DNA of 64,000 nucleotides from Echria macrotheca (lineage: Eukaryota; Ascomycota; Sordariomycetes; Sordariales; Schizotheciaceae), in assembly GCA_030411725.1 (NCBI GenBank), contig MU839828.1, positions 3,348,001-3,412,000 on the forward strand, given 5' to 3'. This document shows positions 20,917-32,554 of the stretch, piece after piece. A program made the translations under genes and the position numbers. The notes beneath the pieces were generated by a model. It saw only the letters and a program-made list of their open reading frames with translations, was not told where the DNA came from and did not search any database. Position 1 is the first letter of the stretch; every line of letters starts with the position of its first letter.

Positions 20917-22515
20917 ATGCATTCCACACTCCTCTCGCTGGCTGCCATTGCCGGCACCGTCACTGCGTTTCCCGCGCAGCCGGAACAACGAGCAGCGGCG
21001 GCGGGTGTGCAATTCGGTAAGAATTCTCGGGAAGCTACCCCTGACATTTAGCTGATGGGGTCTAGTCGGAGTCAATGTCGCTGGGTTCGACTTTGGGTGC
21101 TCCATGTTCGTTTGCTTCCCATTCCAGCCAGCCTTGTACCCGTACTCATAATTCTGCCACAGCCAAGGAGCTTGCGATCTCACCAAGATTGTCCCGCCAA
21201 TCCAGGGTGCAGCCCTGGGAAGCGCCGATGGGTATGACTCCAGCCAAAATCTCTGGAGAGCAAGACTAAATCTCGATAAAACAGCGCCGGCCAGATGCAG
21301 CACTTTGTCAAGGACGATGGCATGAACATCTTCCGGCTCCCCGTGGGCTGGCAATACCTCGTCAACAACAAGGTCGGGGGCACGTTGGACTCGAACAACT
21401 TTCAAAAGTACGACCAGCTGGTGCAGTCGTGTCTGAAGACGGGAGCATACTGCATGCTTGATGTAAGTGGGCCACTTGGTAACCTAGAATAATATACTGA
21501 CAGTGTTTAGGTTCACAACTGTAAGCCCACATTCCCCGCATAACAGCGATGCACTGACACCTCCAGACGCACGCTGGAACGGCCAGATTATTGGACAAGG
21601 CGGTCCCTCGAACAGCCAGTTCACCAACCTGTGGTCGCAGCTTGCTTCCAAGTACGGGAGCTCGGAGAAGGTCATCTTTGGTATTATGAACGAGGTAGGA
21701 TATAATACCAGATTGCTCAAAAGAACCAAACTGACAGGGAGATAATCTAGCCCCACGACGTCCCCGACATCGACAAGTGGGCCGATACCGTGCAGGAGGC
21801 AGTTACGGCGATTCGAGCGGTGGCCAAGTCAAACATGATTGCGCTGCCCGGTAACGAGTACGTCCAAGCCACATTATATACAACCTCTTGGTACGGAAGT
21901 CCAAAGTGCAGGTAGCTAATCTTACATCACACAGCTGGACATCCGCCCAGGCGATGCCGACCAAGTCCGGCCCGGCCCTGCTAAAAGTCAAGAACCCCGA
22001 CGGGTCGACCGACAATCTGATTATCGACGTGCACAGTACGTTGATATTACCTCCCAGAAGAAAGTTACCTAACTAGGTAAACTAATCTTTTTTTCAAACA
22101 GAGTACCTCGACTCGGACAACTCGGGCACCCACACCGAGTGCGTGACGGACAACATCAGCTCGGCCTTCCAGCCGCTGGCGACCTGGCTGAAGCAAAACA
22201 ACCGCAAGGCGCTGCTCAGCGAGACGGGCGGGGGCAACACGGATTCGTGCAAGAAGTATCTGTGCCAGCAGCTCGACTTTATAAAGTCAGTACCCTTTTT
22301 TCTTCGCTGTCTGAATGTGTAAAAAGGGAGAAGAAGGAAGTCGAATTGACATTTTTTATAGCAAAAACTCGGACGTCTTTCTTGGATATATTGGATGGTC
22401 GGCTGGTTCGTTCCAGGCGAATACCTATGAGCTGTCCGAGGTGCCGACCAAGAACGGGAATTCGTGGGCTGATAGTTCGTTGGTCAAGGCTTGTTTGGTT
22501 AGGAAGTCTTCTTGA
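20917..22515 (+). CDS. Secreted GH5 endo-1,4-beta-glucanase
   Basis: Ten exons: 20917-21016, 21066-21105, 21163-21231, 21285-21462, 21511-21520, 21567-21694, 21751-21857, 21935-22035, 22102-22285 and 22362-22515. All phases close; 356 residues. A signal peptide (MHSTLLSLAAIAGTVTAFPA) leads directly into the catalytic domain (GVNVAGFDFGCS), with no cellulose-binding module. Hallmarks are DDGMNIFRLPVGW, the conserved His-Asn-Tyr of LDVHNYARWNG, the acid/base Glu175 in GIMNEPHD and the nucleophile Glu285 in LLSETGGGN. It closely follows the Trichoderma EGII-type GH5 family, which cleaves internal cellulose or mixed-linkage glucan bonds outside the cell. Exon 5 is only 10 nt and carries the conserved His codon. 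Intron density is unusually high for this window. Confidence 0.95.
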
Positions 22516-23617
22516 ACAAGGGGAAAAAAAAGAAATAGGCGGTCGTGGGAGGGGGGAGGGAGGGAAGCGGCAGCAGTGGTGATTTTACCCGATGCTCCGG
22601 GGAAAACGGGATTCTGTTCGGTACCTACTTACTTCATGGATATATTTCTGATACGAACAATGTACCTACCTATCTATGTATAACTTTTTCAAAGCATGGG
22701 GTTTGAATCTCGGTATCCGTAACTCGGCGGAGAGTGGACATTTCTACGGAGTATTTTTTCTCTGGAGAATACACCCAACTCCTGGAATAGATTCTTCGTA
22801 TCAACTAATATCCATGTTCTGTCACTTCGTCTTGACCACAACTCCGGCTACGATCGGTGCGAGGAAAGGCAAATACCACAAAAGTACCTGATTGGACGCC
22901 TTCCGAATCTAGAGCACTCAAAACCCCGCCCGGAAGCAGTTCCTTGGCATCCCGAAAGACATCCCGATGGTGCGGCTGAGCACCACCACCGGACCGAGTC
23001 TTTTGAAAGTTGACCGGTCATGAGGGGTGGATGGTTGATTGGTAGGGCTGAATCGATGGGCTGCGCCGATGGACGCCTGCAGGTTCTGGGATTGGACGCC
23101 ATCTAGACGCTACCAAGTGATGGTGTCACCTGTCTTGCCTTGCCAAGGCCGACGATGGTCGCCGCTTGGGGAATTTTGTCGTGTGCGTGTCGTGTTTGCT
23201 CTGAGCAGATTTTCTTCTCTTTTCTTGGCTGCTGAAAAAACATACGAGTGTCGAGGTAAGTTGAAGTTGTGGCTCTGATGAGGGTTGGAGAATCATTGGT
23301 GGATAGCCCCGATGGATGGAAAGAAGGGGGATGTGGCGTCGGGGTTTGCTGTCACCATACTCATAACTGCCGCCGAAATGCTCACCGTCTTGTCTTGGCC
23401 CTCCGACGGCTCAGGAAAAGGGGGTAGTACAGCATCATCTAGCCCTCCTTTTTCTGGAGCTGACATGGTCTAGACCCCTCGCCAGACAGCTTTGTGGCTT
23501 GCGTCCGTGAAGCGACGTCGTGTCTGCGTTCGTGGTGGTGACGCTTCTGTCGGCGAGTGGTGGCTGTCAATTAGTCCCGGTATGCCTCCTATTCCGCATT
23601 GTGTCGTTGGCTTCGAG
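22516..23617. other. Intergenic, no gene seen
   Basis: About 1.1 kb between the GH5 stop and the metallopeptidase promoter. It includes GTACCTACTT- and GTACCTACCT-type motifs near 22620-22670. No coding signal. Confidence 0.4.
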
Positions 23618-23625
23618 TATATAAG
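23618..23625 (+). promoter_or_regulatory. TATA box of the M4 peptidase gene
   Basis: TATATAAG lies about 150 bp upstream of the ATG at 23773. A CT-rich leader and CACCAACCAACATG context follow. Confidence 0.55.
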
Positions 23626-23772
23626 AGTCGGCAGTCTTCTTGAGTCCTCTGGTCAGGAGAGATTCTCTCTTGCCCAAACACTTACCAGCCTGCTCAAGAT
23701 ATCTGATCTCGCCCCAACTCTCTAAATTACGCCTCTCCTTTATTTGCCATACACCACACCCCACCAACCAAC

Positions 23773-25298
23773 ATGTCCCACATCTGCACCGCCGTCCCCC
23801 CCTACCTCCTCCAGGCCATCGCCGACTCGGACAAAAACAGCCCCAGCTGTCGCCAAGCCGCCCTAGCCGCCCTCACCCACAGCGAAACCTTCACCGACGC
23901 CCGCGCGTCCCGTCTCGCCCATCTCACCCAGCCGGCCGCCCTGCGCGCCTTGCATCCATCCCCTCCGCCCCAAGCCATCGTCCCCGAGCAGCTGCTCCGC
24001 CAGATCTCCGAGTCCGACTCGGTCGACCCGGAGACGCGGGCCCGCGCCGCCCGCGACGCCGAGCACATCCGCGACGTGGCGGCCGCGCGCGAGGCTGCTG
24101 CTCTCACCACCACCACCCCCTCCCTTCAAGTAGAGGACACCACCACGCCTTCCCTCGCCAAGCCCAAGACACAAAAAGCCGGTTTCTTCCGCGCCGTCTT
24201 CGACGCCCAGAACGACTTCGACCAGGCGGCCCTCCCCGGCGAGCAGGTCCGGCTCGAGGGCCAGCCGCCTGCTTCCGACCAGGCGGCCAACGAGGCGTAC
24301 GACAACGTCGGACAGGTGCTCAAGTTCTACCTGGACAAGTTTGGGTGGCGCTCGCTTGACGGGCGGAACATGCCCGTCGTGAGCAGTGTGCATTTTGGGG
24401 ACATGTATGGGAATGCGTTCTGGTCCTCGGATCGGATGCAGATGGTGTTTGGGGATGGGAATGAGTTCTTGTTTAACTTTACGGGCTGTATTGATGTTAT
24501 CGGGCATGAGATGACTGTAAGTTTTAATTCCCTATCTTTCTTTCCCACACTCTTCCCCGGCTGTCGTGTATAAGCGGGTATTAGACTGTGCAAGGCAAGA
24601 ATGTCCCTTTTCTTGTACACCACACCTACATCCAAGGCCGTCCATTGTCCTTTCACAAGATGAATACCTGCTACACTAGTCTGACTTGACTCTTCTAGCA
24701 CGCCGTGACCGAGCACACCAGCCCGCTGGTCTACCGGAACCAGTCCGGCGCACTCAACGAGCACATCTCGGACGTCTTTGGGATCATGGTCAAGCAGATG
24801 GTTGAGAACGAGACGGCCGACGAGGCTGACTGGCTGATCGGCGAAGGCTGCTTGCTGCCGGGCGTCAGGGGCGTCGCACTGAGGAGCATGAAGAACCCAG
24901 GCTCAGCCTATAACGACCCTCGCTTTGTAAGTTTTTCCCCCGTTGAGAAACTTGTTGATGAAGAGTTGACACAGAGACAAAAACAGGGCAAGGATCCTCA
25001 GCCGGCACACTTCTCGGAATTCGAACCCATCTCCGAGGACCGTGGCGGCGTGCATCGGTACAGCGGCATCCCCAACAAGGCGTTCCATCTTGCCGCCGTC
25101 GCGTTTGGCGGCTTCTCGTGGGAGAAGGCCGGGCAGATCTGGTGGAAGACCATGACGGGCGGCACGGTGCCCCCGCTGTGTACTTTTATCCAGTTCGCCG
25201 ATGCCACGGTCGACGTGGCTGCCGAGGAGTTTGGCGCCACGGCCGCTAAGATTGTGCGGGCGGCGTGGGACCAGGTTGGGGTTACAAGGGAGCACTGA
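23773..25298 (+). CDS. Protealysin/thermolysin-like zinc metallopeptidase (M4)
   Basis: Three exons (23773-24516, 24699-24926, 24987-25298), 427 residues. The N-terminus (ICTAVPPYLLQAIAD) looks like the short protealysin-type propeptide, not a signal peptide, so the enzyme is probably intracellular or non-classically exported. The catalytic domain has the zinc motif HEMTH at 245-249. The third ligand is Glu269 in GALNEHISDVFG, exactly 20 residues beyond the second His, and the transition-state His region is GGVHRYSGIPNKA. The first intron falls between T248 and H249, inside the zinc motif, and the second intron is in frame-neutral position within NDPRF|GKDPQ. The protealysin subgroup of M4 is mainly bacterial with scattered fungal copies, so old transfer from bacteria is possible. 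TATATAAG at 23618 and a CACCAACCAAC leader support the start. Confidence 0.9.
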
Positions 25299-28200
25299 AA
25301 ACTTGTCCTTGAAAGACCGATCTTGCCAGTCAAAGTGGTTGGAAGTTAGTGGCTTTTTCTGGGGTCTATAGGGAGTTGGTAGTTGTGACTGGGGAGTTGT
25401 GCCATGTCATCCTGCAGAGAAACCTATCAGTAGTCTTCTTATCAACATTTTCTTTTCCGAACTTCCGCGATCAGGTACCGACATCGTCTTGATAATAGGT
25501 ACTGAGTTATCACGAAAAACTACACGCACTGTATAGCCTCGGACCGATTGCTTGGATGGTGTTGATCTTGGACGATGATGTTGCGGGCAGAGTCCGAGAT
25601 AGAGCGGTGAAGATCATGTAACAATCCGTTTTCTGCTTTGTTGACAAGGGTGGCGAGAGTCCCGAGTGCCTGGTTCTGAGAGGCGTGATCAAGACACATG
25701 AGCATATGATAGGGAAATCGATGACGTGGAGTGGTTGATCAAAATCTGCCTTGGGTGGCTCAAAAATCTTTCAGGGGTTGGTTGTATTGTGTTCTAGACC
25801 AGAGTCTAGATCCTGCAGCATTGGCTTATCTCGACGACGCCAGCACCAACTCTGGTAAAGATGCGATCCTGGTCAACGGCCCTACTTCTTTTGGACCTGG
25901 AGAAAAAGAGGGGTTCATCTGGCCGAAAGGATTCCAGTCCGAGCTGTGCCTCAGGGGAGCAGCTGTATTGAACTGTGACGGCCGGAACGACACTCCGGCA
26001 CTCGCAAAGTCTACCTACCTAGCGGCCGCCCTACCTCCAGATGTAACATTTCAGCCCTGCTTGCTTGCTGCTGGTTGGCCCACAATTTTGGGTAGACTCG
26101 CTGTTGGGACTTTCTCTTTCCCCTCATTGTTCTCTCCTGTTCTTCTCCTCACCGTTATTGCTTGCCGCGCCAAGCAAATCACCAACAGGAGAGTTAGAAT
26201 CCTGCGGGACGGACCGTCCCCGGACCAATAAGCTGACTGCTTGATCGTTATATTGCAAGTGCAGAACCAATAACAACTACGAGCTGGAAGAGAAAAAGAG
26301 ATGCAGAAAGAAAGAAAAAAAACTCTGAGCTGCTAGCTGATTGAATCGAGCGATGAGACAATAGCGGACCGAAAATAACGGCATCATGCACCAAGCACGC
26401 CAGCCCCGACGATGCACGTCTTTTCACCGCATCGGAAAACTACCTTACCTTATTACTACCTGACCTCGCCTAGAAAAATTCCTGACCGAACTCTGAAAGG
26501 GGAAAGCGCCCGTTCTGGATCTAGGTGAAGCTTTATCTCGGGTCTTGACATTGTGCAGGGGTATGGGTTATAGACCTGCCTTTTTACGTATAAACCCCCT
26601 ACCTTATCTCCTTACATACCTAGGTACCCTACAAGGCTCAATTATCCATAACTTCTCCGGAGGGAACACCGAAGAGAAGGAAAAAAAATCACGGATCTCG
26701 GTCCCGGCAACGGTTGATATAGACCCAGGGCATCTATTATTACCTATCGATAATCAACAGTCCGCGCGGCAGCGCCTGCGCCCGCAAAAGCGCTCGGCTT
26801 CGGCTCGGCCGCCCTGGGACACCGCTGCGGGGGTTATCCCCGACGGGAAAGGTCGAGAGCAAGACAAGTCGGCATCTCCGTGTCTGCTGTCTGCTGCAGG
26901 ACTGCCCTGCCGGTTGAGACCGGGGCCGCGCAAGATCGTTTCATCATCATCACAGTAGTGAAAAGGAAGTGGCGGAAATGTGATGTAACTTAGGTAGGTA
27001 GACGGGAACTTGGAGAAAAAGGTGTTGATACCAAGGAATGAAAGTTTCCGGCCAGGGCAGCAACCGAACCGAACTGAACCTGGTATCTGGTGGAGCATGG
27101 AGCATGTCGACGGCGCAGTTTAGGTACCTAGATCCCATCTGGCCCCCCCTTAATCAGGTACCTACCTACTTGTCTTGGCTTGGCTTCGGAAGTCGGTACA
27201 CTAGTATACGTCGGTGGGGGGCACAGCCGGCATTCGTGCTGGGTGAGGCAGGTACGGACTATAGGATTGTAGGACTACGGACGGTTGTTTCCGGGGTGTT
27301 AGGAAATTTGGGGGGGAGGGAGAGGGGGGGAGGGAGAGGGGGGGAGGGGGCTCTGCAAGATAGATATGGATTTGGACAGGGATTTTTGAGTGTGAGTTTT
27401 GGGGCATGTGATGTAGTGTTTTAAGGAAAAAGGAGAAAACGTTTGACGTATTGATTCGAGTGATGCCAGCAAAGCGGCTGTGACGTCAGCGAAACTGGGA
27501 AAAACAAATGTGAAAAGGTGCAAATTGAGAGGGGACATGTAATCCCCCCCCTATGAGGGCTGCGGTGGTTAGTCCGATTCACCTCCTGAGATTTCTTTCT
27601 CGTTCTGGGTCTGTGCAGATGTTATAGACAATGGTTGAATTTTTTTTTCGACTTGTTGTGTTTGGAAGGGGAAGATGTATGACTGTACTGAGAATCATCA
27701 AAACTCCAGATCAACAGAGTCCGTCGACGCTATATCAAAGAAAATCGAACAAAATCACAACTGCCGCTCCAACTGTCCCCCTCTGCAAGCATGCCCCAGC
27801 TCATCCTGTATCCTTATTTTTTCCCACCGTCAAAATGCACACCGCTCTCGTCTTGTAGTCCCAAGAAATCCCATTCTGTATCGTCCCAACTCATGACATC
27901 ATCATCCGGAACTCTTTTGCCGTAAAACAAGCGAATACTTTTGAAAAGGAGAAAATGCAACCTTGTCCTTGAAGAATTGAAACCGTGGGTCATTGGGACG
28001 GCGCAGGTGTTCTGCAGTAACCGCATGCCCGGCCGGGTATAACCCAGACTTCCTCGCCGTTGGCGGCGCATGTGGGACAGCGGACTCCGGGAAGCTACGT
28101 GTTTCACAGTCCGTTAGTAATCACCCATCTCTCCATTTTCCACTTGTTGCAATATCTCTGTCGATTCCGCGAGGCCCGTGACCGCCGGGGCTAGCACGGG

Positions 28201-30337
28201 TTCTGCTTACCATGTAGTTCCGGGGCTCTGCAGAAGCGGAATCAGCTACCGGGTGTTGGTGGTGGTGGCATGCCGGTCGGAAAGAATTCGTAAACGCGTC
28301 GGGATGGCGGCAGGGGATGCTTGGCGGTGACATGATGACGGTATCGAAATTGATAGATCGAAAGCCGAGTAAGCGTGACGGTTGTCAGGAACTGGGGCGA
28401 CAGTTGTGATATACCTCCAGTGAACGTCTGGCTGAGTGATGAAAGTATTGGCAGCGAGGTGAGTAAGGCTTTATTGACACGTAAATCTATCCACTCTCCG
28501 GTCAAGCGGGCGTCCAGTGTTTATATACTTGGACGGCACTTGACGTTATCAATACTCTGCCCACCCTGGATACCCGGGAAAATGAACAGACAGCTCCACT
28601 TGGCCTGCGGTGTTCCCGGAGCAGGGGAAGAGAACGCAGAAAATGGCAGACTAAAACATCCAACCGAATGCTCGTGCTTGTCTCAAAGTTCCATTTTTTT
28701 TCTTGCTCGGGCCAAGCAAAGTAGCAGCAGCAGCAAAGAAAAAAAGGCGGTTGTTGAAACGATCCACATCAAAACGCAACCCTGCCGAGAATGCGTGTAT
28801 AGACAAGGGACATGGCTCGGGACTTGGGGACTCCCAATGGAGAAAAGGGACACGGAAGGCCCGCTGGTCGTCCCAGTCCCAGAACCCTCCGGCTGGGGCT
28901 TGCCGCTGCATCATCTCGTTCAACCGAGTTTCTTTTTCCACTGCTGCAGATCAAGAAAAGAAAATGGCATGTTACGTTGGGGTATGAGAAAAGGCTCGAG
29001 ACTCGTCGGAGGGGGAGAACAACAAAATAGGATACCAGCCGGTCATAGGCACGCATCAATTGTCTTTCTGCAAGGCAGCCAGGGGGGCTCTGAAGGACAA
29101 GATAGCGCGGAGGAGGGGTAACTCTGTCAGTCTCGTCTGTGCGATCGGCAAGCGCAACAGCGCTGGAAGGTGAAAAATAGTTCGGAGAGATAAGGTAATG
29201 ATGTCTAACAGATATGTACCTTTTTTCGAGGGCAGGACGGCGGCAGCACAAGTAGCATGCATATGCAAAGGTGTCAAACGGCCAGGATCTTCGAAGCGTG
29301 TAATGTACGGATGTGCTGGCATGGAGCCCCATACTAAGAAAAAAAGGGGGAGGAAAAAGCCCAAGGAATTGCCTCATCATTTCTCTCTAGCGATGGAAGC
29401 CCGGCGCTTCAGCAGGCCACCCCCCGGAGCCGAACTTGCACCGGTGAGCTGTATTGCAGATGATCGAGGTTGACCGGTGGGGGGCCAAAGTAAAACCCGC
29501 AACAAGTTCATAGGCCCGATGGGCTCTGCCCGTCTGCATTGCGACCTCCCTTTACCCTACCACGTCCCGCAGCCCGCAGTTACCCCCCCGTGGCTCTCGG
29601 CCCAGGTGCCGTGACAGCGGCCCATTCCAGGACCTCGTCGCCACCATCCCTCCCGCCCGTTTCCACGGAGGGAGCCGGCATTTTTGGGCCATGCAGCCAA
29701 TTCTCGACCGGACGGGCGGCAACATGCTCTACAGCTTTCTTTTGACAGCATATGTTTAACGGGGGCAGGCAAAGCCCGCAGCAACCCATCGTTGGCCGGT
29801 CGTGGAGGTGCAGCAAAGCCGCAGATGCCAAGACCTACCCGGGGGTCCAAGCGAGCTGGAAGGATGCCGGGCCTCAACCGCACCGGCCCGTCCGTTGTGG
29901 CTTTATTTCCCCGCGACTTTTCGGGTTACTCGACCGTAGTCTCCCATCATCCCGCGTCGTCTGTGTAACTCGGTGAAAAGACGCCTGGAATAGGTCTCCA
30001 TCACCATCTGCGATACCGCTTCGGCAGCTCAGTTGATCTCACACGGAAGTGCTGCATCGGTCGTATGACTTGCCATGCCCATCTCCGATGGCTCCAATCA
30101 AGCACGCGAGTCCGAGCTGCCGAGTTGCAAACCGAACTGGGCGCTCGGTGAGGTGAGGCTGTTCAGTGCCTTTCTATTCTTGTCCCCCATGTCACTATTC
30201 CTGACTTCTGGGACGGAATACATCGCGTGTGTTGTCTGAAGCAACCAGGCTCGTCAGAACTGATCTCGAGCCACCGCTCCGATCATCATACACTGTGACT
30301 TGCGTCAATCACCCACCCTCTAGCTGGTAGAGCGCGC
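25299..30337. other. Five-kilobase stretch with no supportable gene
   Basis: Several open frames occur (for example 25731-26231 and 28375-29121 on plus), but they start at non-ATG codons, lack recognisable motifs and have no conserved-looking composition. The stretch contains TACCTAGGTA-type motifs (26616-26631, 26990-27003, 27121-27170), a purine-rich G-run repeat at 27310-27352, and many A/T homopolymer runs. Long untranslated leaders, non-coding RNAs or a lost gene are possible. Confidence 0.4.
27310..27352. repeat. G-rich purine tract, GGGAGAGGGGGG-type repeats
   Basis: About 40 bp of almost pure G/A with five or more runs of at least three G on the plus strand, arranged as short tandem units (GGGGGGGAGGGAGA). 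It fits a G-quadruplex-forming or polypurine mirror-repeat sequence. Confidence 0.6.
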
Positions 30338-31963
30338 TCATTGCGCCAGCTCCTCGTTGAAGGTGATGTCAAGCCGTCCCCCCTTGGGATAGGTAAAGAA
30401 CTTCATCAGTTGCTCCATCATGTCATTCGTCATGTTCTTGCTTATCCTGGCCCCGCGGCATTTCCGAAAAAAGACGGCCGTCGCCAGACGAAGCTCCATC
30501 TTGGCTAGATGAATGCCGATGCAGCTGCGGGCGCCAAGACCAAACGGTTGTGCGACACGCCGCTGGGTCGCAGTCGCGTGCTCGAATCGAGTCTCGTCAA
30601 ACCTTACACAGCGTCAGCACTCTGTAAGAACCTTAGCCGCAGCAGGGGACTACATACTTCTCCGCATCTGGGAAGAGCTTCTCATCTCTGACCATAGTCC
30701 ACTGCTGTGTAACGACCATGGTATTGGCGGGGATGTAGTGGCCGTGCCAGACAACACCTCCGGGGCCCGTCTGCCGGAGTAGGGTTCCAGATGCTGGGCT
30801 GCGCAAGCGAAGGACCTCATCGATGACGTTATTCATGAGCGGCAGCCGCTCCAGGTCTTCGTCGGTGAAATCGGGGTCCAGCTTGGCGACCTCATCTTCC
30901 AGCCGCTTTTGGAGGTCCGGCCGTTTGAGAACTTCCCAGACCACATATGTCAAGGCCGAGCCCGACGTGTCGGCTCCGGCGATAAGCATTCCCGCCGCCT
31001 CGGAGCGGATGGCATCGTCTGTGAGGACCCCATATTCGCTCTTTTCGGCTGCCGCAAGCATCTGCGAGAACAGATTTGGCTTGTCTAGCTTCACATTGCG
31101 CAGGTTTTCGACGGCAATGGCTCCCCTGTCATAGACCACTTGGTTGGCCCCCACAATCTCTTTCAGCCGCTTGAATGGAAGAATCCTGGCGAGCAGCGAC
31201 AGGCCAAACGGCATAAGGCCGCGCAGCAAGATATTCACGCCCGCGTCCTCCAGCGCGTGCAGATAGTCATCCGACTTTCCTTTCGCCCAGTTTTCCACCA
31301 TATTGAACGACTCGCCAAATGAAAGCAGCGCGATAATATCGCCTGTCATGACCAGCCACCACCTGTGCACATCAGCCGTTCCCTCGGTCGCCTGCTTCTT
31401 GATCAGATCGACGCAGTTGTCGATCTTGGCGCGAATCTGCTTCTCCCAGTTCTTGCGCAGCACGTCCAACGAGAGGGCGCGTGAAAACAGCTTACGACGC
31501 GACGAGTGCAGCTTCACGTCGGTCATGCTGAAGAGAAAGGGCTCGGGGCCGATCCTCATCTTGTCGTGGCGCGGTGTCTTTCGGAAAGGCGTGCCCATGC
31601 GATTGATGTCCTCCCAGAGCAAATGATCCGACGTCGCGACCTGATAGGGCTCGAGCCGGACAACCGGTCCATAGCGCTTGAACTGCTCATCGATATAGTG
31701 CGATCTGGTGCCCGTGAGAAGATGGTACCGGATCCCAAGGCTGGTGAATTTGGAGTGCCATGGTCCGGGCAATTTCGACACTGGGTTGACAATGGCTCGA
31801 ACGACGCGCTGAGCCAGTCAGTTATTAGCACTAACGTTACTGTCCAGCTGCCACTGCCAGCTGGTAGTAAAACCCATTGCGGCAGTTGCGAGACGACACA
31901 GTAACTCACATAGAGGATTTGATAGGCCACAAAGACCACGAAAGCGGTTAAGAGGATCCCCAT
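30338..31963 (-). CDS. Cytochrome P450 monooxygenase (microsomal, class II)
   Basis: Three exons (31910-31963, 30658-31808, 30338-30602), 489 residues. Exon 1 encodes 18 residues of membrane anchor (MGILLTAFVVFVAYQILY). Then come the proline hinge LPGPWH, the I-helix AGADTSGSALT, the K-helix ExxR in DEVLRLRSP, the PERF-like RFEHATATQR and, in exon 3, the heme-binding loop FGLGARSCIGIHLAKME with the axial Cys. The exon 2/3 junction lies just before the heme region, so a model that misses the second intron (55 nt) loses the heme Cys. It resembles fungal detoxifying or secondary-metabolism P450s of the pisatin-demethylase/benzoate-hydroxylase type. No biosynthetic backbone gene is nearby, so a detoxification role is more likely; substrate unknown. 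Confidence 0.92.
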
Positions 31964-32554
31964 CTTGACCGCTCTTTTGTTGTTGTCGAGAGCAAGCACG
32001 AGCGAGAGACTAGGCAGCTGGGAACATTCGTAATTGGAAGTCAGCGGGGGCCTTCCCAATTTATGGGTTCAGCTTCCAGGGGTGCTCCTGCCCAAATTAC
32101 AGGCGTGGCGTTTTATGAGGCATGCAGTCAGCTTCGTCCGAGCCGCGGGAGGAACGACCGTTATTCGCAGCCAACGGTGGATATCCATCTTCCAATCATG
32201 GCTATGGAAAGCTCGGCTGAGGTGAGAACCTTATTCTCTCTGTTGGTGTCCACCAACGCCAGTTAACTGATAGTTAGTCACGTCCAACGATCGGAACTCT
32301 CTGCGCTCCGGTGTACGGAATAGGCGGAGTAATAAATGACTTCTATCTCAATTCTGGTCCAAAAACACAAACAAACGCCGCTGCTGATGCTCCATTTCTT
32401 GGGGGAACTCGCTACATAATGGACGCATAGGTATGCTTACTGCTAATGTCATCCTCGCGATCCTGATTCCCCGTCTTGGTCATATCTCCGCTGATTCCGA
32501 GCAGGATCAACCGGTCAATCCAATGGGCGAAGCTGATGCCAAGATCTGGGTCGG
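31964..32554. other. Intergenic between P450 promoter and ankyrin gene 3' end
   Basis: About 590 bp with no coding signal. It holds the P450 5' flank (minus strand) and the 3' flank of the ankyrin gene. Confidence 0.35.

Noticed and set aside
25731..26231. 166-codon plus-strand frame after the M4 peptidase
   Set aside because: Starts at GTG with no ATG near, mixed hydrophobic end but no signal peptide or known pattern; treated as chance.
28375..29121. 248-codon plus-strand frame
   Set aside because: Begins at GTG, contains homopolymer-encoded Phe/Lys/Ser runs and no family motif; no promoter or splice support.
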